In this document: piece by piece, positions 11,630 through 23,126 of the stretch
How the letters are laid out: every line of letters begins with the position of its first letter
Numbering within the stretch: the first letter of the stretch is position 1
Assembly (NCBI GenBank): GCA_964019695.1
Contig: OZ026520.1
Location: forward strand, 95,023,824-95,087,823
DNA length: 64,000 bases
Direction of reading: 5' to 3'
Source: Loripinus fragilis
Lineage: Eukaryota > Mollusca > Bivalvia > Lucinida > Lucinidae
Position numbers and translations under genes: made by a program
Notes under the pieces: model-generated
Databases searched by the model: none
The model's input: only the letters and a program-made list of their open reading frames with translations
What the model was told of the DNA's origin: nothing

Positions 11630-11722
11630 CATTAGTAATCAGTGTCTCTTCCCCGTGGTGCCATGGATTGATCTGTGTTCTTTGATTGCGGCATTTCCTA
11701 GTCATATTCACTTCCTATATAA
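11630..11722 (+). mobile_element. Naiad F2 terminal fragment
   Basis: CTCTTCCCCGTGGTGCCATG, then TTTGATTGCGGCATTTCCTA and TCATATTCACTTCCTAT: a decayed outer end. Confidence 0.65.
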
Positions 11723-12119
11723 ATGGAAATAGCTTGGAGGCCCTAAACATTTTATACCACTTATGATTAAGTTGTAAAATATATATTTTACCTTTAAAGT
11801 TTATAAAGTGCAATCATACCGTGAGAATATCTGCATCGGTTGAAGAATCCAAGTCAAATCTTTATCTATCTTTATCTATAAGTAGAAAAAAAAACACATA
11901 AACGCAAAACGACACAAATTCAATAAAAATGAGCATTTTACAAGCATGTGAATAATATGTTTTAAAGGGTATTTTTTCGCTTACTTCAGATATTTCCAAA
12001 ATAAAGGTAGGACCTAGCGAACAACGTAAACAAAGATCGACAAACAGAATGAAAATCAGTGTGGACAAACATCACGCTTCTCATTTAAAGTAGATCGATT
12101 GTTTCCAGAGATGTAATCA

Positions 12120-13490
12120 CTGCCTAATGACAAAACCACCAAAGTAGCACTGACGCTCAGCGGATGCCTCAGACCAGATTACAAAACCACCAAAGGAGCA
12201 TTGGCGCTCAGCAGATGCTTCAAGCCAAATAACAAACCCACCAAAAGAGCGATGGCGCTCAGCCGATGCCTCAGAACAGATGATAAAATCACCAAAGTAG
12301 CAGTGGCACACAGCGGACAAAACTGTATGTACCAAAGTAGCAATGGCGTTGCGTATGTCTCAGACCAGATACCAAAATCATCAAAGTAGCAATGGCGATG
12401 ACCCAATGATAAAACAACCAAAGTAGCATCGGTGCTCAGCGGATTTCTCAGACCAGATGACAAAACCACCAAAGTATCAATGGCGCTTAGGGGATGTCTC
12501 AGACCATATGACAAAATCACCGGTGTAGCAATGGCGCACAGCAGACAAAACTGCATATACCAAAGATGCAATGGCGTTGCATATGTCTTAGACTAGATGA
12601 CAAAATCATCAAAGTAGCAATGGCGCTGACTAAATGACAAAACCACCCAAGTGGCATTGGTGCTCAGCGGATTTATCAGACCGGATGACAAAACCACCAA
12701 AGTATCAATGGCGCTAATCGGATGACAAAACCACTATAGTGGCAATGGCTTAGACCAGTAACAAAATCACCAAAGATGTAAGGGCGCCCAGTGGATGCCT
12801 CAGACCAGATGACAAAACCACCAAAGTAGCAATGGCGCTCAATGATGCCTCAGACCAGATGAAAAAAACAACACCAAAGTAGCAATGGCGCTCAACGATG
12901 TCTCACAACAGATGACAAAAATCACCAAAGTAGCAATGGCACTCAATGATGTGTCAGAACAGATGAAAAAACCCCACCAAAGTAGCAATGGCACACAACG
13001 ATGTCTCAGAACAGATAACAAAAATCACCAAAGTAGCAATGGCGCTCAATGATGTCTCAGAATGTTCAGATGACAAAACAACCAAAGTAGCAATAGCGCT
13101 CAATGATGTCTCAGAACAGATGAAAAAACCACCAAATTGGCAATGGCGGTCAACGATATCTCAGAACAGATGACAAAAATCACCAAAGTAGCAATGGCGC
13201 TCAAAGATGTCTCAGAATGTTCAGATGACAAAACCACCAAAGTAGCAATGGCGCTCAACGATGTCTCAGATCAGATGTCAAAAATCACTAAAGTAGCAAT
13301 GGCGCTCAATGATGTCTCAGAACAGATGACAAAACAACCAAAGTAGCAATAGCGCCCAATGATGTCTCAGAACAGATGTCAAAACCACCAAAGTAGCAAT
13401 GGCCCTTAGCGTATGTCTCAGACTAGATGGCAAAATCATCAGAGTAGCAATGCCGTTTAGGGGATGTCTCAGACCAGATGACAACATTTT
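12120..13490 (+). repeat. ~50-bp minisatellite, about 27 units, with higher-order repeat
   Basis: Unit of about 50 bases: ACAAAACCACCAAAGTAGCA, then ATGGCGCTCA, and GATGTCTCAGAACAGATG. Most units are 50 bases, some 51 or 56, so the open frames that appear (MALNDVSEQMTKITKVA-like) do not persist. Between 12296 and ~12720 a ~228-bp block of variant units occurs twice. Confidence 0.95.
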
Positions 13491-13739
13491 TGTTGATCGC
13501 TCCTTAAATCTCAAGTGATACCTGCATGGCTCTCAGCACGTATAGATCTATGTTCTTTACTGTCGTTATGCTATCAAAGTACCCTCATGGGCTTCATAAC
13601 CTTATGGAATGTGTAAAGCACCGCAACTGTAACTTAGTAGGCTGGTTTTGTAAATTCAAAATACATGTTTTCTTGCGACGCGGCATCTATTATTGTTGTA
13701 TTTCTTAGCGACTGTTTTACAAATTTACCTGATATGGCG

Positions 13740-13955
13740 TTTTAACCCTAATCATGCTGAAAGAATTGATCTACTACACCCCTCCCCAATATTTATCTAA
13801 TTGACTTGGAGGACTCTGGCTGTAAGCATGCTTTTACGGGAACTATGGAAAACAGTGTGGACCCTCATCAGCTGGCTTCACGGAAGCCAGATGATCAGGA
13901 TCCACACCATTTTCCCCAAAGGATATAACCGGATTAGCATGGTGAGGGTTAAAGT
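13740..13955. mobile_element. Short TIR element with AGTGTGGACCC hairpin
   Basis: TTTTAACCCTAATCATGCTG at the left and AGCATGGTGAGGGTTAAAGT at the right are inverted ends. Inside, AACAGTGTGGACCCTCATCA and TGATCAGGATCCACACC form a hairpin around GGCTTCACGGAAGCC. Confidence 0.7.
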
Positions 13956-14314
13956 AAATTAATAACAACAAAAAGATCAAAGAAATCCGAAAATTATTTG
14001 ATTCATAAACAGAATTACTTATGGGCGTAAAATTTAAAGTTTCTAATATACGTGTAATCAGCGATTTAAGACGAGATACGAAGCAAAGCTGTAGAGATCG
14101 CTAAGATAGGGAAATAATTGAGAAAGTATATTTAGGGGGTAAATTGGTAAAGAATAGGGCATCTTGTGGACATAACACCTATTTTACAATAATATTCCGT
14201 CAGTAAGTAACCTTGTAAGAAAAAACATAGTTTCAATAAACTTCCCTGGTAATTATAAAAATGCAATTGGGTATGACCACGGAATGCCACAATTACGGAT
14301 TGCAAACCTATTCA

Positions 14315-14645
14315 GCCGGGCCGCGTAGCGCAGTCGGTAACGTGTCTGGCTACAGATGCGTGTCTGACTGCATATCCAGGGGTCGCGAGTTCGATCCAGG
14401 TCCGGTCCCATACTTTCGTGGAGATTGATCATGAAATGATTTCTACGGTCATTCTCCTCCCTTCCGCTGATTCATTCAAGAAGGGTTGTTGTCAGTTACA
14501 AGCGAAAGTATGTGCACGAATTACTGGTTAACCGCTTGTTCAAGCCTGCCCAGGAAAAAGTGTGGTTAGGTGAACTGACCGTCCCGCAATGACCATAGCT
14601 TTTGACTTGGGACGTAAAGCAACAAAACCAACCAATCAACCAACC
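14315..14645 (+). mobile_element. tRNA-derived SINE, copy 1, with 12-bp TSD
   Basis: Box A-like GTAGCGCAGTCGG, box B-like GAGTTCGATCC, body and CAACAAAACCAACCAATCAA tail, flanked by CAAACCTATTCA (14303-14314, 14646-14657). Differs from 61621-61941 at few positions, so both are young. Confidence 0.9.
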
Positions 14646-14660
14646 AAACCTATTCACTGC

Positions 14661-14977
14661 ATGGACTGATCAAGAGGGGGGGGGACAGAGGACGGACCCC
14701 CCTGAAAAATCACAAAAATATAGGGCCTCTTAGCAGTACTGGTCCAGATCTCCTGAAAACTCACAAAGCTACCAAGCCAGTATTCAATATTGGGCCATCA
14801 TTGGCACGCCAATGAAACGCCATTTAAATGGCGTTTCGCTGGCGGGAGGATGATAGCCCGCTTATAGTGATATTTGGATCCTCCCTGCCCTCATCTACTA
14901 AAAAAAAGAAAAAAGAAAAAAAATGTTGTCAAAGTTGGACCCCCTCTGAGAAAACTTCCTAGATCAGCGCGCGCATG
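14661..14977 (-). mobile_element. MITE, CATG..GATC ends, copy 1; TSD CACTG
   Basis: Reversed relative to 25660. Flanked by perfect CACTG (14656-14660, 14978-14982). Centre AAACGCCATTTAAATGGCGTTT is part of a palindrome; the right part has GTTGTCAAAGTTGGACCCCC. It lies immediately after the SINE's duplicated target. Confidence 0.88.
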
Positions 14978-15124
14978 CACTGTACCAATAGGAAGAGATA
15001 CAGGACATAGAGAGCCAAAACACGTTTTAAGTTAAACAATCAACTCTCTCTTCCTCAGCAAGCTGATTGTCAGACTATATAGGAAACTTAGAGCCACGCC
15101 ACAAAACAACGACCATATACATAG

Positions 15125-15245
15125 AGAATACTAGGTGAGGATTTTACCAGGCAAGGCTTTGAGAATGTTGACGAAGCGTGTAGAGCGATTCAACATGCGT
15201 TCTCAAAGTCGAGTCTCGTAAGACGCGAACCTGGTATTCTATTTA
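15125..15245 (-). repeat. Single unit related to the 47870 tandem array
   Basis: GAGAATACTAGGTGAGGATT, TTTACCAGGCAAGGCTTTGA and CAACATGCGTTCTCAAAG match the 90-bp unit after reverse-complementing. Confidence 0.65.
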
Positions 15246-15447
15246 TCAATTTACAAGCAGATTCACTGTTCAAACTAGAGATAATGACATATTTATAGAT
15301 TTGTGTGTCGATTCAATGTCATTGACGACGTCATTCCAAAAATGCAACGTCATCATGGTCTGATAAAGGCACATGCCTGATATAGGCAACGTTATCAGGT
15401 CAACGTGCAACAATGCAGTTAATATGAGAGGTAACCGATAAAAAATT

Positions 15448-15545
15448 AGTAAGAAGGCAAAGATCAGTAATCAATACAATCAAGTACCACACTACATGGG
15501 AAAGTGACAAAAAAGAAGAAAACATCACATACAAGAGAGCCAAAA
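15448..15545 (-). mobile_element. Naiad F1 terminal tail fragment
   Basis: AGTAAGAAGGCAAAGATCAG, ACAATCAAGTACCACAC, ACATCACATACAAGAGAGCC. Confidence 0.75.
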
Positions 15546-15789
15546 TCATCACAAAATTGGGTGAGTTTGAGGGTCATTTCTATGCAATTTAGGGTCTTTT
15601 TTTAAGGTCAAGGTGCAGAATTGGGATATTTTTTTGGGTTGCTAAAATTTCAAATATTTTTTTGGGGTGCTTGAAATTCCTGATATTTTTTTTGGGTGAA
15701 CGGTAGATGCTGGGTCCGAGCCTACGTATGCGGAAAAAATCAGAGTACCCACCCCCCCCTTAAAAATATTTTTTAAACTAGATTGATTG
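15546..15789. other. Low-complexity T/G-rich stretch
   Basis: Repeated GGATATTTTTTTGGG-like text (15625-15700), then a C run and GATTGATTGATTGATT. No gene. Confidence 0.6.
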
Positions 15790-16115
15790 ATTGATTTATT
15801 GATGTTTGGTTCGCATAAAAGATCCCTAACTTATCGATGTATCATCCCCTATTAAATACAAATGAAGATAAGGATTCAACAGTATATACAACTGAGTACT
15901 GGAGTAAAAGAAATCCAACAGGTAAACACCAGTGGGTCCGACTACAGACACAACGTCAGGCACTAACCCTCTCATCTCTTGATAAGTCTTTAAGTCAGAA
16001 CCATCATAGAATCTAAGGTCCAACCCGACATGAAACATAAATTACAAAAATGATCTGCAAAAGGATCCGCAAAAGACCAGGCCTTGGAAAGACCAGTACA
16101 CTTTCGCAAGCAAAG
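15790..16115 (-). mobile_element. Naiad F1 3' UTR and tail pieces
   Basis: Minus strand: GATTCTATGATGGTTCTGAC TTAA (C-terminal codons), TCGGACCCACTGGTGTTTAC, GGGGATGATACATCGATAAG. A separate tail piece (CTTTCCAAGGCCTGGTCTTT) lies at 16022-16115 on the wrong side, so pieces have been rearranged. Confidence 0.7.
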
Positions 16116-16299
16116 GATTTATAGACATGAGTGACAAATATCTATCTTCAAAGGAGTACAAATGAGTATTAACGTGTCTGACTAGAATTGTCTGACCAGG
16201 TATCACTCGATTTCATTGATGGGTTGAACTGAGAGATATGTTGATAAACGAGAAGGTTTTTGTGAAAGCAAATACATGAACAAAAAATTACGATAACTT

Positions 16300-16940
16300 A
16301 CTTTTATAAAACACAAGTTTATCTTTCCATATAAGTCAGGTGCCACCTTAGATGCAACATGCTCTCGCCTGTACCTTCAATTATAAAAGTCTTGTAAGGA
16401 ACCAGCAATTTCTTCACGGCATTTGTTGAAGTTATCGGTGAAGGAAACCTGTATTTAGGTCCTTTACATTATAATAGACCGAATTCTTGAATCAGTAATG
16501 ACTTTTAAATTATTTTTAACTGATTTTTAATGATAACTGTATATAGTATCCTTACAATCCCACGAATCAGGAATAGTAATTGCAATGTCAAGTTCAGTTA
16601 GCAATTTGTTATAGTTTGAGACGGTACTACAAATATGTTTATTGTACTTATAACAAATAATAGGCAATTTCAGAAAAGAGATAATAGATTTATCTTTAAA
16701 TATACTGGATAAGTTAATGAATTCCATTCCTTTATTGGCAAATGGATCTTTGATAAAATGCCAAATATGATTCATTTCCGAGTCAATATAAAGTCGAAGA
16801 GCATGTTGAATATAACACCTAGTAAGAAGCGCTGCATCATAAAGTCGATTAGCTCTATCATAGAATTTATTAGCCTCAATATCCAAATTACGACATGAAG
16901 AGATAGAAAGAGTAACTAAACATGAAAGTACCATTTGGCG
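16300..16940 (-). pseudogene. Naiad linker fragment (between endonuclease and RT)
   Basis: Minus-strand frame of ~110 clear codons: NLDIEANKFYDRANRLYDAA, LYIDSEMNHIWHFIKDPF, KGMEFINLSSIFKDKS, PDSWDCKD. It aligns along its length with the plus-strand ORF at 50483-50980. Beyond 16527 the reading continues with decayed FNKCREEIAGSLQDFYN-like text to ~16330. No endonuclease or RT is attached. Confidence 0.8.
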
Positions 16941-16977
16941 GTTGTTTTAATATGATACTTAAATCAGAAAGTGTTAA

Positions 16978-17202
16978 AGTAAGAAAGACAGCAAGGATCA
17001 GGAATCCATACAATCAAGCAGCACACCTGTCTGAGGATACCAAATTGGAAAGTAGCAAAATCACAAAAAAAACATCGCAAACAAGAGCCAAGAGCTCAGC
17101 CCTTTCCCTTCAGGTGACCACATGGCAGGATTGAACAGACGCAAAAACATGACAAAAACAAGACATGAATAATACAAATGATCCACAAAAGAAGTACTGC
17201 AA
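16978..17202 (-). mobile_element. Naiad F1 terminal tail, reversed
   Basis: AGTAAGAAAGACAGCAAGGA, ACAAGAGCCAAGAGCTCAGC and GATCCACAAAAGAAGTAC. It joins head to head with the plus-strand copy at 17203, and its outer end touches the minus-strand N-terminal fragment at 16934. Confidence 0.8.
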
Positions 17203-17747
17203 CAGACTGCATGCTTGGTGGTCAACCCAATCACGGTTGGCAACTTTGCTTTCCTCTTTAATTGCACGCCGGTGGGTCGGACTTCAGACTCTATGATAGT
17301 TCCGTCTTAAAGACTTATCTATTGATGAGATGGTAGGGGCCTGATGCTTTGGCTGTTTGTCGGGCCCACCGGGGTTTACCTGTTGGATTTCTTTTGCTCC
17401 GGTATTCAGTTTTATTTACCGTTGAGTCCTTATCTTTGCTTCATCTCCTTGTTATATCATGATTTATATGTTCTGGGAGATGATTCATTGATAAGTTTGG
17501 GCTCTTTCATGCAAACCAAATATCTATGTGTCTTGATCCACATCTGAATTAAGAGTGAGGTTGGCGCCGTTACTCCAGTAAATATTTTACTGACCGTTCC
17601 AAGGCGGTACTTCTTTTGTGGATCTTTTATGTTTTTCTGTCTTGTGTTTGCTATGCCTTTGTGAGCGTCTGTTTATATGTGCCTTGTGGTCACCTGCTTG
17701 GAAAGGGCTGACGTCTTGGCTCTCGTTTGTGGTGTACAACTGTGAGT
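17203..17747 (+). pseudogene. Naiad F1 3' end: last 35 RT codons, 3' UTR, tail
   Basis: An open frame, QTACLVVNPITVGNFAFLF, then NCTPVGRTSDSMIVPS and TAA (17308-17310), is the RT C-terminus also seen at 56368. The 3' UTR (GGGCCCACCGGGGTTTACCT) and tail follow but stop at 17747, short of the final GATCTTTGCCATC part. Confidence 0.85.
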
Positions 17748-17821
17748 TTGTCCACCATATTTACTGTTCTATTAAATACATTAACCAAGATGACTTAAGT
17801 TATTTCATTGGCGACGAGGAT
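17748..17821 (+). mobile_element. End of 5' LTR plus primer-binding site
   Basis: TCCACCATATTTACTGTTCT..AAGTTATTTCA (to 17807) matches the end of the LTR at 29070-29115. It is followed by TTGGCGACGAGGAT, whose TGG start pairs with the CCA end of a primer tRNA. The rest of the LTR is missing: the Naiad tail joins it at 17747. Confidence 0.75.
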
Positions 17822-18059
17822 AAAAGGAAAACTGATGAGAAGAAATACAAGCAGATAGATTCTAGAATAGAAGAAAAATAGAAGATATTTAAGAAAGCAT
17901 ATTAGATGAAGAAAAGCTAAGGAAAACATTTTTGACACGTTTAAGAGAACAAAGAGACTAGATAAGTAGTTTTATTTGATCATTTGTTAGAATATTAAGA
18001 TACTTCAGAGGTAAATGACAAGATACAGACTAGACATGCCAGAAGGTACCGTAACAGTA

Positions 18060-19377
18060 ATTTCTGAGGGAAGAAACCTTATTACCATTCAGACCTACAG
18101 AAGACCAACTATCGACAGGGAAACTCTGGGAGGACTGGCTAGAGTCCATAGAGAGAATTTAGATTTTTCCAAGTAGCTAATCCTTTAGACAGAAAAGATG
18201 CGCTGATTATATATGGAGGATCTGAGATAGCAAGACTAGAGAAAAGCTTGCCAGATCCTGAAGACCCTAGAAAAGAACTAGATGAGTATTAGAAATTAAG
18301 AATAAAGCTAAATGAATATTTCTTGCCAAAGAAGAACAAACATTATGCTAGATTTATATTTCTGAAGACAAGACCAGAAGCAGGAGAAGCAACAGTGGCT
18401 TATGCAACAAGATTGCGAGAAAAAGCGCATGAATGCGAGTTTGGTGTTACTAATGATGAAAGAATATTGGAACATCTCATACAGACTTTAGAAAACGAAC
18501 AATTGATACAGAAATGCATTTCTAAAAGCTGGACTTTACAACAATTTCTGAGAGAAGCAGGACACATTGAAGATATTTCGATACAAGTGCATGATATGAA
18601 GGCAGATACAGCAGATTTGGGGATAGCTAAAGTAATGTCACACAAAGAAACCAAAAATCAAGACAACCAGAGTATCATGAAAGAGTTGAAAGTGTAGAAT
18701 ATTGCACATACTGTGGTTTGACAAGAGCACACCCAAGAGGAAAACACTGCCCTGCATACGGAACACAATGTAATATTTGCAGGAAGTTTAATCACTTTTC
18801 GTCTGTGTGCAGAGAAAACGTCACACAAGAAGCAATAATGGGACAGAGGAGTCCAAGGCGTTATAGCCAGAAGAAGAAACCAAGTATAAAAAGGGCAGAA
18901 GTGGTAGATTCTAGCAGTGACACAAGTTCAGATGAAGAATCCATAGAAAAATCTCTGATGCATATGCAAATCAAAACAGTATCAGAATCGACTGCAGAGA
19001 AGAAGGATAATATATCATCAAGAGATATACAACTCTTACAGGAAAAAGTCAACCGACTTGAGAATGAACTATGGTTAGCAAAGAACCTTATTCAGGATTT
19101 GTTAACACGGCAGCAAAATAAAGAACATAATGATCAGAAGACATACGAACAAACCAGAATAATCTCGGAGAAAAATGAGAAGAACGATGGGTTTTCATAT
19201 AGCATGCCAAGCTATGATCAAAGAGAATCCAGGGAGCACCAAATGGGTTTTACAATGACCAGCAGAACCCTAGATCTAGAAGACTACGATGAAAAGAAGG
19301 AGCAACTGCACCATGTTAAACTGCAGTCAAGTCAAAGAAAGAAACAAAGAAAGAAGAAAGTTCTAAAGACATTTTGA
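18060..19377 (+). pseudogene. Ty3/gypsy-like gag remnant
   Basis: The matrix/capsid-like part (LWEDWLESI, then DALIIYGGSEIARLEKSL, LNEYFLPKKNKHYARF and TRLREKAHECEF) is the common gag of invertebrate Ty3/gypsy elements. It is followed by a cysteine-rich stretch and a CX2CX4HX4C zinc knuckle at 18769-18810 that would bind element RNA. The last ~190 codons are acidic/basic with a predicted coiled coil (~19020-19130). It is broken by a 2-base deletion near 18155, a TAG near 18289 and a frameshift near 18690. No protease, RT or integrase follows; coding ends at 19377. It is placed right after the LTR end and primer site at 17748-17821. Confidence 0.85.
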
Positions 19378-19704
19378 AACTAACAGCTCGTTTTTAATAA
19401 TCAAAGCACTGAGAGTACTGATGGAAACGATGTCTTGTGATTTTAGTTCTTGTAGGCGAAGCAGAGTGCATTTTTGTAGATGATATTTTAGGAATATTTG
19501 AATTTGTATATTGTATATTCTTCTGACCAATGATGAAGGAAAAGTTTGATATGATTTCTATTTTTAGTTTTTAGTTTTAGCATAACAGAATTTTGAAGGG
19601 GCATGCGACAAAATATCAATCTTATCATTTCAAACATGGGCTGGTATGTCTTTAAACCCTATTTCACTTTTAAGCTCTGGTGGCCATTTTGTTATGTGGG
19701 ATCA

Positions 19705-20045
19705 AAAATAGTAAGTGAGTATGATCAGGAAATACCACAATCACAAACCGCAGACAACCCCGTGGTACCGGGAGGAAGAGCTGCTCAACCATGACAAGAC
19801 ACCAGGAAGACAAATTAAGCAAAGCAACCAGCTCTCTCTCTCTCTTCCCCATCAAGATGATTATAATACTAGAATGGACATAAAGTAACGTACAACAAAA
19901 CATAGAACAATTACAGACTCCCACAATGGGAGTAACAATAAACAAAAAGTCAACAACAACAGAACCACCGCCTTAGAACGGACAGCATCCTAAGCCACCG
20001 GGGGGCTTAAATGCATTTTACTGGTACCAAACCTTTTGCCCATAT
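19705..20045 (-). mobile_element. Naiad F2 terminal tail
   Basis: AGTAAGTGAGTATGATCAGG through ACAATGGGAGTAACAATAAA and GCCTTAGAACGGACAGC to ATGCATTTTACTGGTACCAA. A full detached F2 tail, >90% like 55797-56130 by eye, without coding sequence attached. Confidence 0.85.
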
Positions 20046-20329
20046 TTAGCAGAGGGCATTATGCCGAATACATCACTGAAATTATTTTAAGAGTTTGGAT
20101 TACTGGTAAAGAAGTTTAGATTTCTTTTTAGATTTTCCATTCGGTTCATTGTTGCCCTATTTTAAGGGTAATGCGATGAATTATTGCAAACAGGAAACAA
20201 TGGTTAATGAAAGGTGGTTTATAGCCATTTCCTTTTGCCTAGCTCTTGATAACATTTTGTTCAGTGGAGCAACCCGTTAACATTTTGCTAACATAGACTT
20301 GCATTATAATTGCCTAAAAATTCCAACAA

Positions 20330-20500
20330 GGGCAATAACTAAAGTTTTAAGGGTCGATTTTGACGAAACTTATAGGATATCAGAGTACTTGATACTTATT
20401 GTGTACCAAATATGTATCAAATCTGACCAGTAGTTCTGAGATGTGGTTGGACAAAAATGCGACGGACGGACGACGCCAAAACTATATCCCTCCAACTTTG
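20330..20500 (+). repeat. Fragment with GACGGACGGACGACGC run
   Basis: GGCAATAACT, TCTGACCAGTAGTTCTGAG and GCGACGGACGGACGACGCC resemble the 3' portions of the Helitron-like elements near 54340 and 59000; no clear ends. Confidence 0.4.
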
Positions 20501-21029
20501 TCAGGGATTATTAGATATCAGCATAGCTACATACCTAAAAAGCTTTTAATATGTTATGTGTTCTGATAATTTTTATCACCTGGTAAAATATCTTGTTTGA
20601 GTTTACGTTAATTTCTCTGTCAAATGTCTCAAATTTGTTCCAATATGTTCGCTTTTCCATTTTTTAGCCCATTTTGATGTCCGTTTTTGGTAACCATAGC
20701 AAAGATAAACGTCAATTTAAGGTTTTACTTTTAAAGTTGGTATATTGTTCTAATAAACCAATAAGAACAAAATGGTGAAAAGCATTTTTTAGCCCATATG
20801 TGGGCCAAATAGCACCCCCCTGATGCATGTAGCTCTTTGGCAATATTAACTGTGCATATCTGGCATATAGTATAGATATAAAAAGAAGATTTATAGATGG
20901 TAAACTTAGGTTTCATTAAGAACATTGACAATAAAAAGTAAAAAAAGCACTTAAAAATAAAAAAGAGCAAAAAAAGAGCCATGACATGTGATTTTCAAAA
21001 ATGTGGAATTTTGACAAGTGTAAACTTAA

Positions 21030-21125
21030 GCGTTGCATCGATGATCAATTATAATCACCAATTATAATCGATGATCAATCAAAAACTTCGTTTGATTGTG
21101 TTTTTGGTAATAATCGATGATAATT
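21030..21125. repeat. ATCGATGATCAATTATAATC repeats
   Basis: Short direct and inverted copies of AATTATAATCGATGATCAAT around AAACTTCGTTTGATTG, able to fold; function unknown. Confidence 0.5.
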
Positions 21126-21242
21126 GAAAACATCACACTTGATCCAATTTTTAGCTCCTATTCTAAATATGCAACTTTGCTACAAGGAATAGCAGTTAAA
21201 TGGAGAGTTAAATGGAGTTTGCTGTCAGGACCAGTTGTGGTA

Positions 21243-21303
21243 TTGGCTACTAGCACAAAGGCTCTGATCAGACTTGACCCAAACCTTTGCCGGTCACAGG
21301 AAA
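21243..21303. repeat. GATCAGAC palindrome family, degenerate copy
   Basis: ACTAGCACAAAGGCTCTGAT and AACCTTTGCCGGTCA make loose inverted arms, as in 5480-5546. Confidence 0.45.
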
Positions 21304-21549
21304 TCTCATGTCACCTAATTCCTTGAATTATACCCAAATCAGCATTTGTAATTTGTAATATTCTTACAACCACCAGGTTGAGTTTTGTTCACAATAACAC
21401 AGAGTATGCTCAAATAGCAAAGGTACAAGCAACAGCAAATTGTAAATTTGCAAGCATTTTGTTGACAAAATTTTTAAACAATATAATATCTGGTTTCAGC
21501 GACTATTTAGACTTCTTACAGATCAAACATAATATGGAGTTTGTCAAAA

Positions 21550-22437
21550 AGCAAATAAAGCATTTTCACATGCTTCTGCAAAATATACTGTTTGGTTTTT
21601 TGTTTGATTTAATTCTTTACGTCCCATCAACAATCTTTCAGTTATAAAGGGACAGGTCTTCCTGGGTTGAAACCAGTACTAAGCTAGGATAAATGTGTCT
21701 TGCGCAAGGACACAGTGCAGTGACGCTGTTGAGGCTCGAGTCTGGGCCCCTTCATCTCGAGTCAAGCACTCTACCACTGAGCCACTGCATATACATATCT
21801 TTAACAAACATGCACTTTGTTTGTAAAAAAAATAACTCATTGTGCTACCAATGTTTATTTTAGGACACAAGGCTGTGACTCTCGGTGGGTGAAATTATTC
21901 TGGACTTCAAAACTATATGCAATAACACAATGACAATACATGCGTTACCTCAGACCTACATACAATGACTAGAAACATGTATACAATCTATACATAAACT
22001 CAACTATCGTATGGCAGTACTGTTATTCAGTAGATAACATCATGTTATACAAAGTAGATCTTGCACAAAAGATTATTGCATAGAGTTTAATATCAAGTTT
22101 GTGCAAATGTGAATAAAGCATTTTCACACATTTCCTTTACTTGGCATATGCAAAATATACTTATCTATAATGAACATACACTTTGCTGGTGAAAATTTCT
22201 AATCCATGTGTTACCAATGGTTATCTTAGGACACAATGATGTGACGCTTGATGGGTGCAATTATCTACTTCAGAACCATATGCAAAGACACATTGACTAT
22301 ACATTATTTCAGACCTATATGAAATGACTAGAAACATTCATACAATCTATACATAAATTTAACTATCAATTGACATTACTGTTATTCAGTAGATAACATC
22401 ATGTCATACATAGTGGCTCTTACAGAAGTGATCTTTC
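21550..22437 (+). repeat. Tandem duplication, ~330-bp unit (SINE in unit 1)
   Basis: Unit 1 (21550-22062) and unit 2 (22108-22437) share AAAGCATTTTCACA, GCAAAATATAC, CAATCTATACATAAA and GTTATTCAGTAGATAACATC. Unit 1 is longer only because of the SINE at 21589-21788. Confidence 0.8.
21589..21788 (-). mobile_element. tRNA-type SINE, second family, copy 1; TSD ATATAC
   Basis: Flanked by ATATAC at 21583-21588 and 21789-21794. The minus strand opens with GTGGCTCAGTGGTAGAGTGC and closes with a GATGGGACGTAAAGAATTAA tail. The second unit of the tandem duplication shows the empty site. Confidence 0.85.
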
Positions 22438-22502
22438 ATGAGAAATTTTAAAAAAAGTTATTGCTTTACTTCAAAGAGTGTTTAAGAGTGTTTAGAGTCA
22501 AA

Positions 22503-23068
22503 GAGACTCTATGATGGTTCCGACTTAAAGACTTATCTATTAATGAGATGATAGGGGCCTGATACTTTGGCTGTTTGTCGGGCCCACTGGGGTTTACCTG
22601 TTGGATTTCTTTTGCTCCAGTATTCAGTTTTATTTACTGTTGAGTCCTTATCTTTGCTTTATCTCCTTGTTATATCTTGATTTTTATGTTTTAGGAGATG
22701 ATGCATTGATAAGTTAGGGGTCTTTCATGCAAACCAAATATCTATGTGTCTTGATCAACATCTGAATTAAGGGTGAGGTTGGCACCGTTAAACCGGTTTA
22801 AGCCCTCCAGTAAAATATTTTACTGACCGTTCCAAGGCGGTACTTCTTTTGTGGATCTTTTGTTTTTTTGTTCTGTCTTGTGTTTGCTATGTCTTTGTGC
22901 GCACCTGTTTATATGTGCTTTGCGGTCACCTGCTGGGAAAGGACTGACCTCTTGGCTCTCGTTTGTGGTGTCTTACTGTGAGTTTGTAACTCTCCCATTG
23001 GTATCCTGGGTCAGGTGTGGTACTTGATTGTATTGATTCCTGATCTTTGCACCCTTACTTACTTTTAT
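22503..23068 (+). mobile_element. Naiad F1 3' end: last codons, 3' UTR and tail
   Basis: Begins with the final codons GACTCTATGATGGTTCCGAC and TAA (22526-22528). The 3' UTR follows (TCGGGCCCACTGGGGTTTAC, GCAAACCAAATATCTATGTG), then the tail (TGACCGTTCCAAGGCGGTAC, CACCTGCTGGGAAAGGACTG) to TTGCACCCTTACTTACTTTT. This is the most complete F1 3' end in the window. Confidence 0.85.
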
Positions 23069-23126
23069 TCCAATTGTGTTTCTTGTCACCAAAGAGTTAT
23101 TTAACTTCTGGCTATGACATTATTTT

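Noticed and set aside
13000..13490. CRISPR-like array (regular ~50-bp period)
   Set aside because: Units are fully repetitive with no unique spacers, and the window is animal DNA.
12117..13514. Several ORFs with MALNDVSE-like repeats
   Set aside because: They come from the 50-bp minisatellite; unit lengths that are not multiples of three break the frame every few units.
15826..17547. ORFs sharing VGPTGVYLLDFF
   Set aside because: The shared peptide is the Naiad F1 3' UTR, downstream of the RT stop; similarity is at the DNA level and frames are not kept along the copies.
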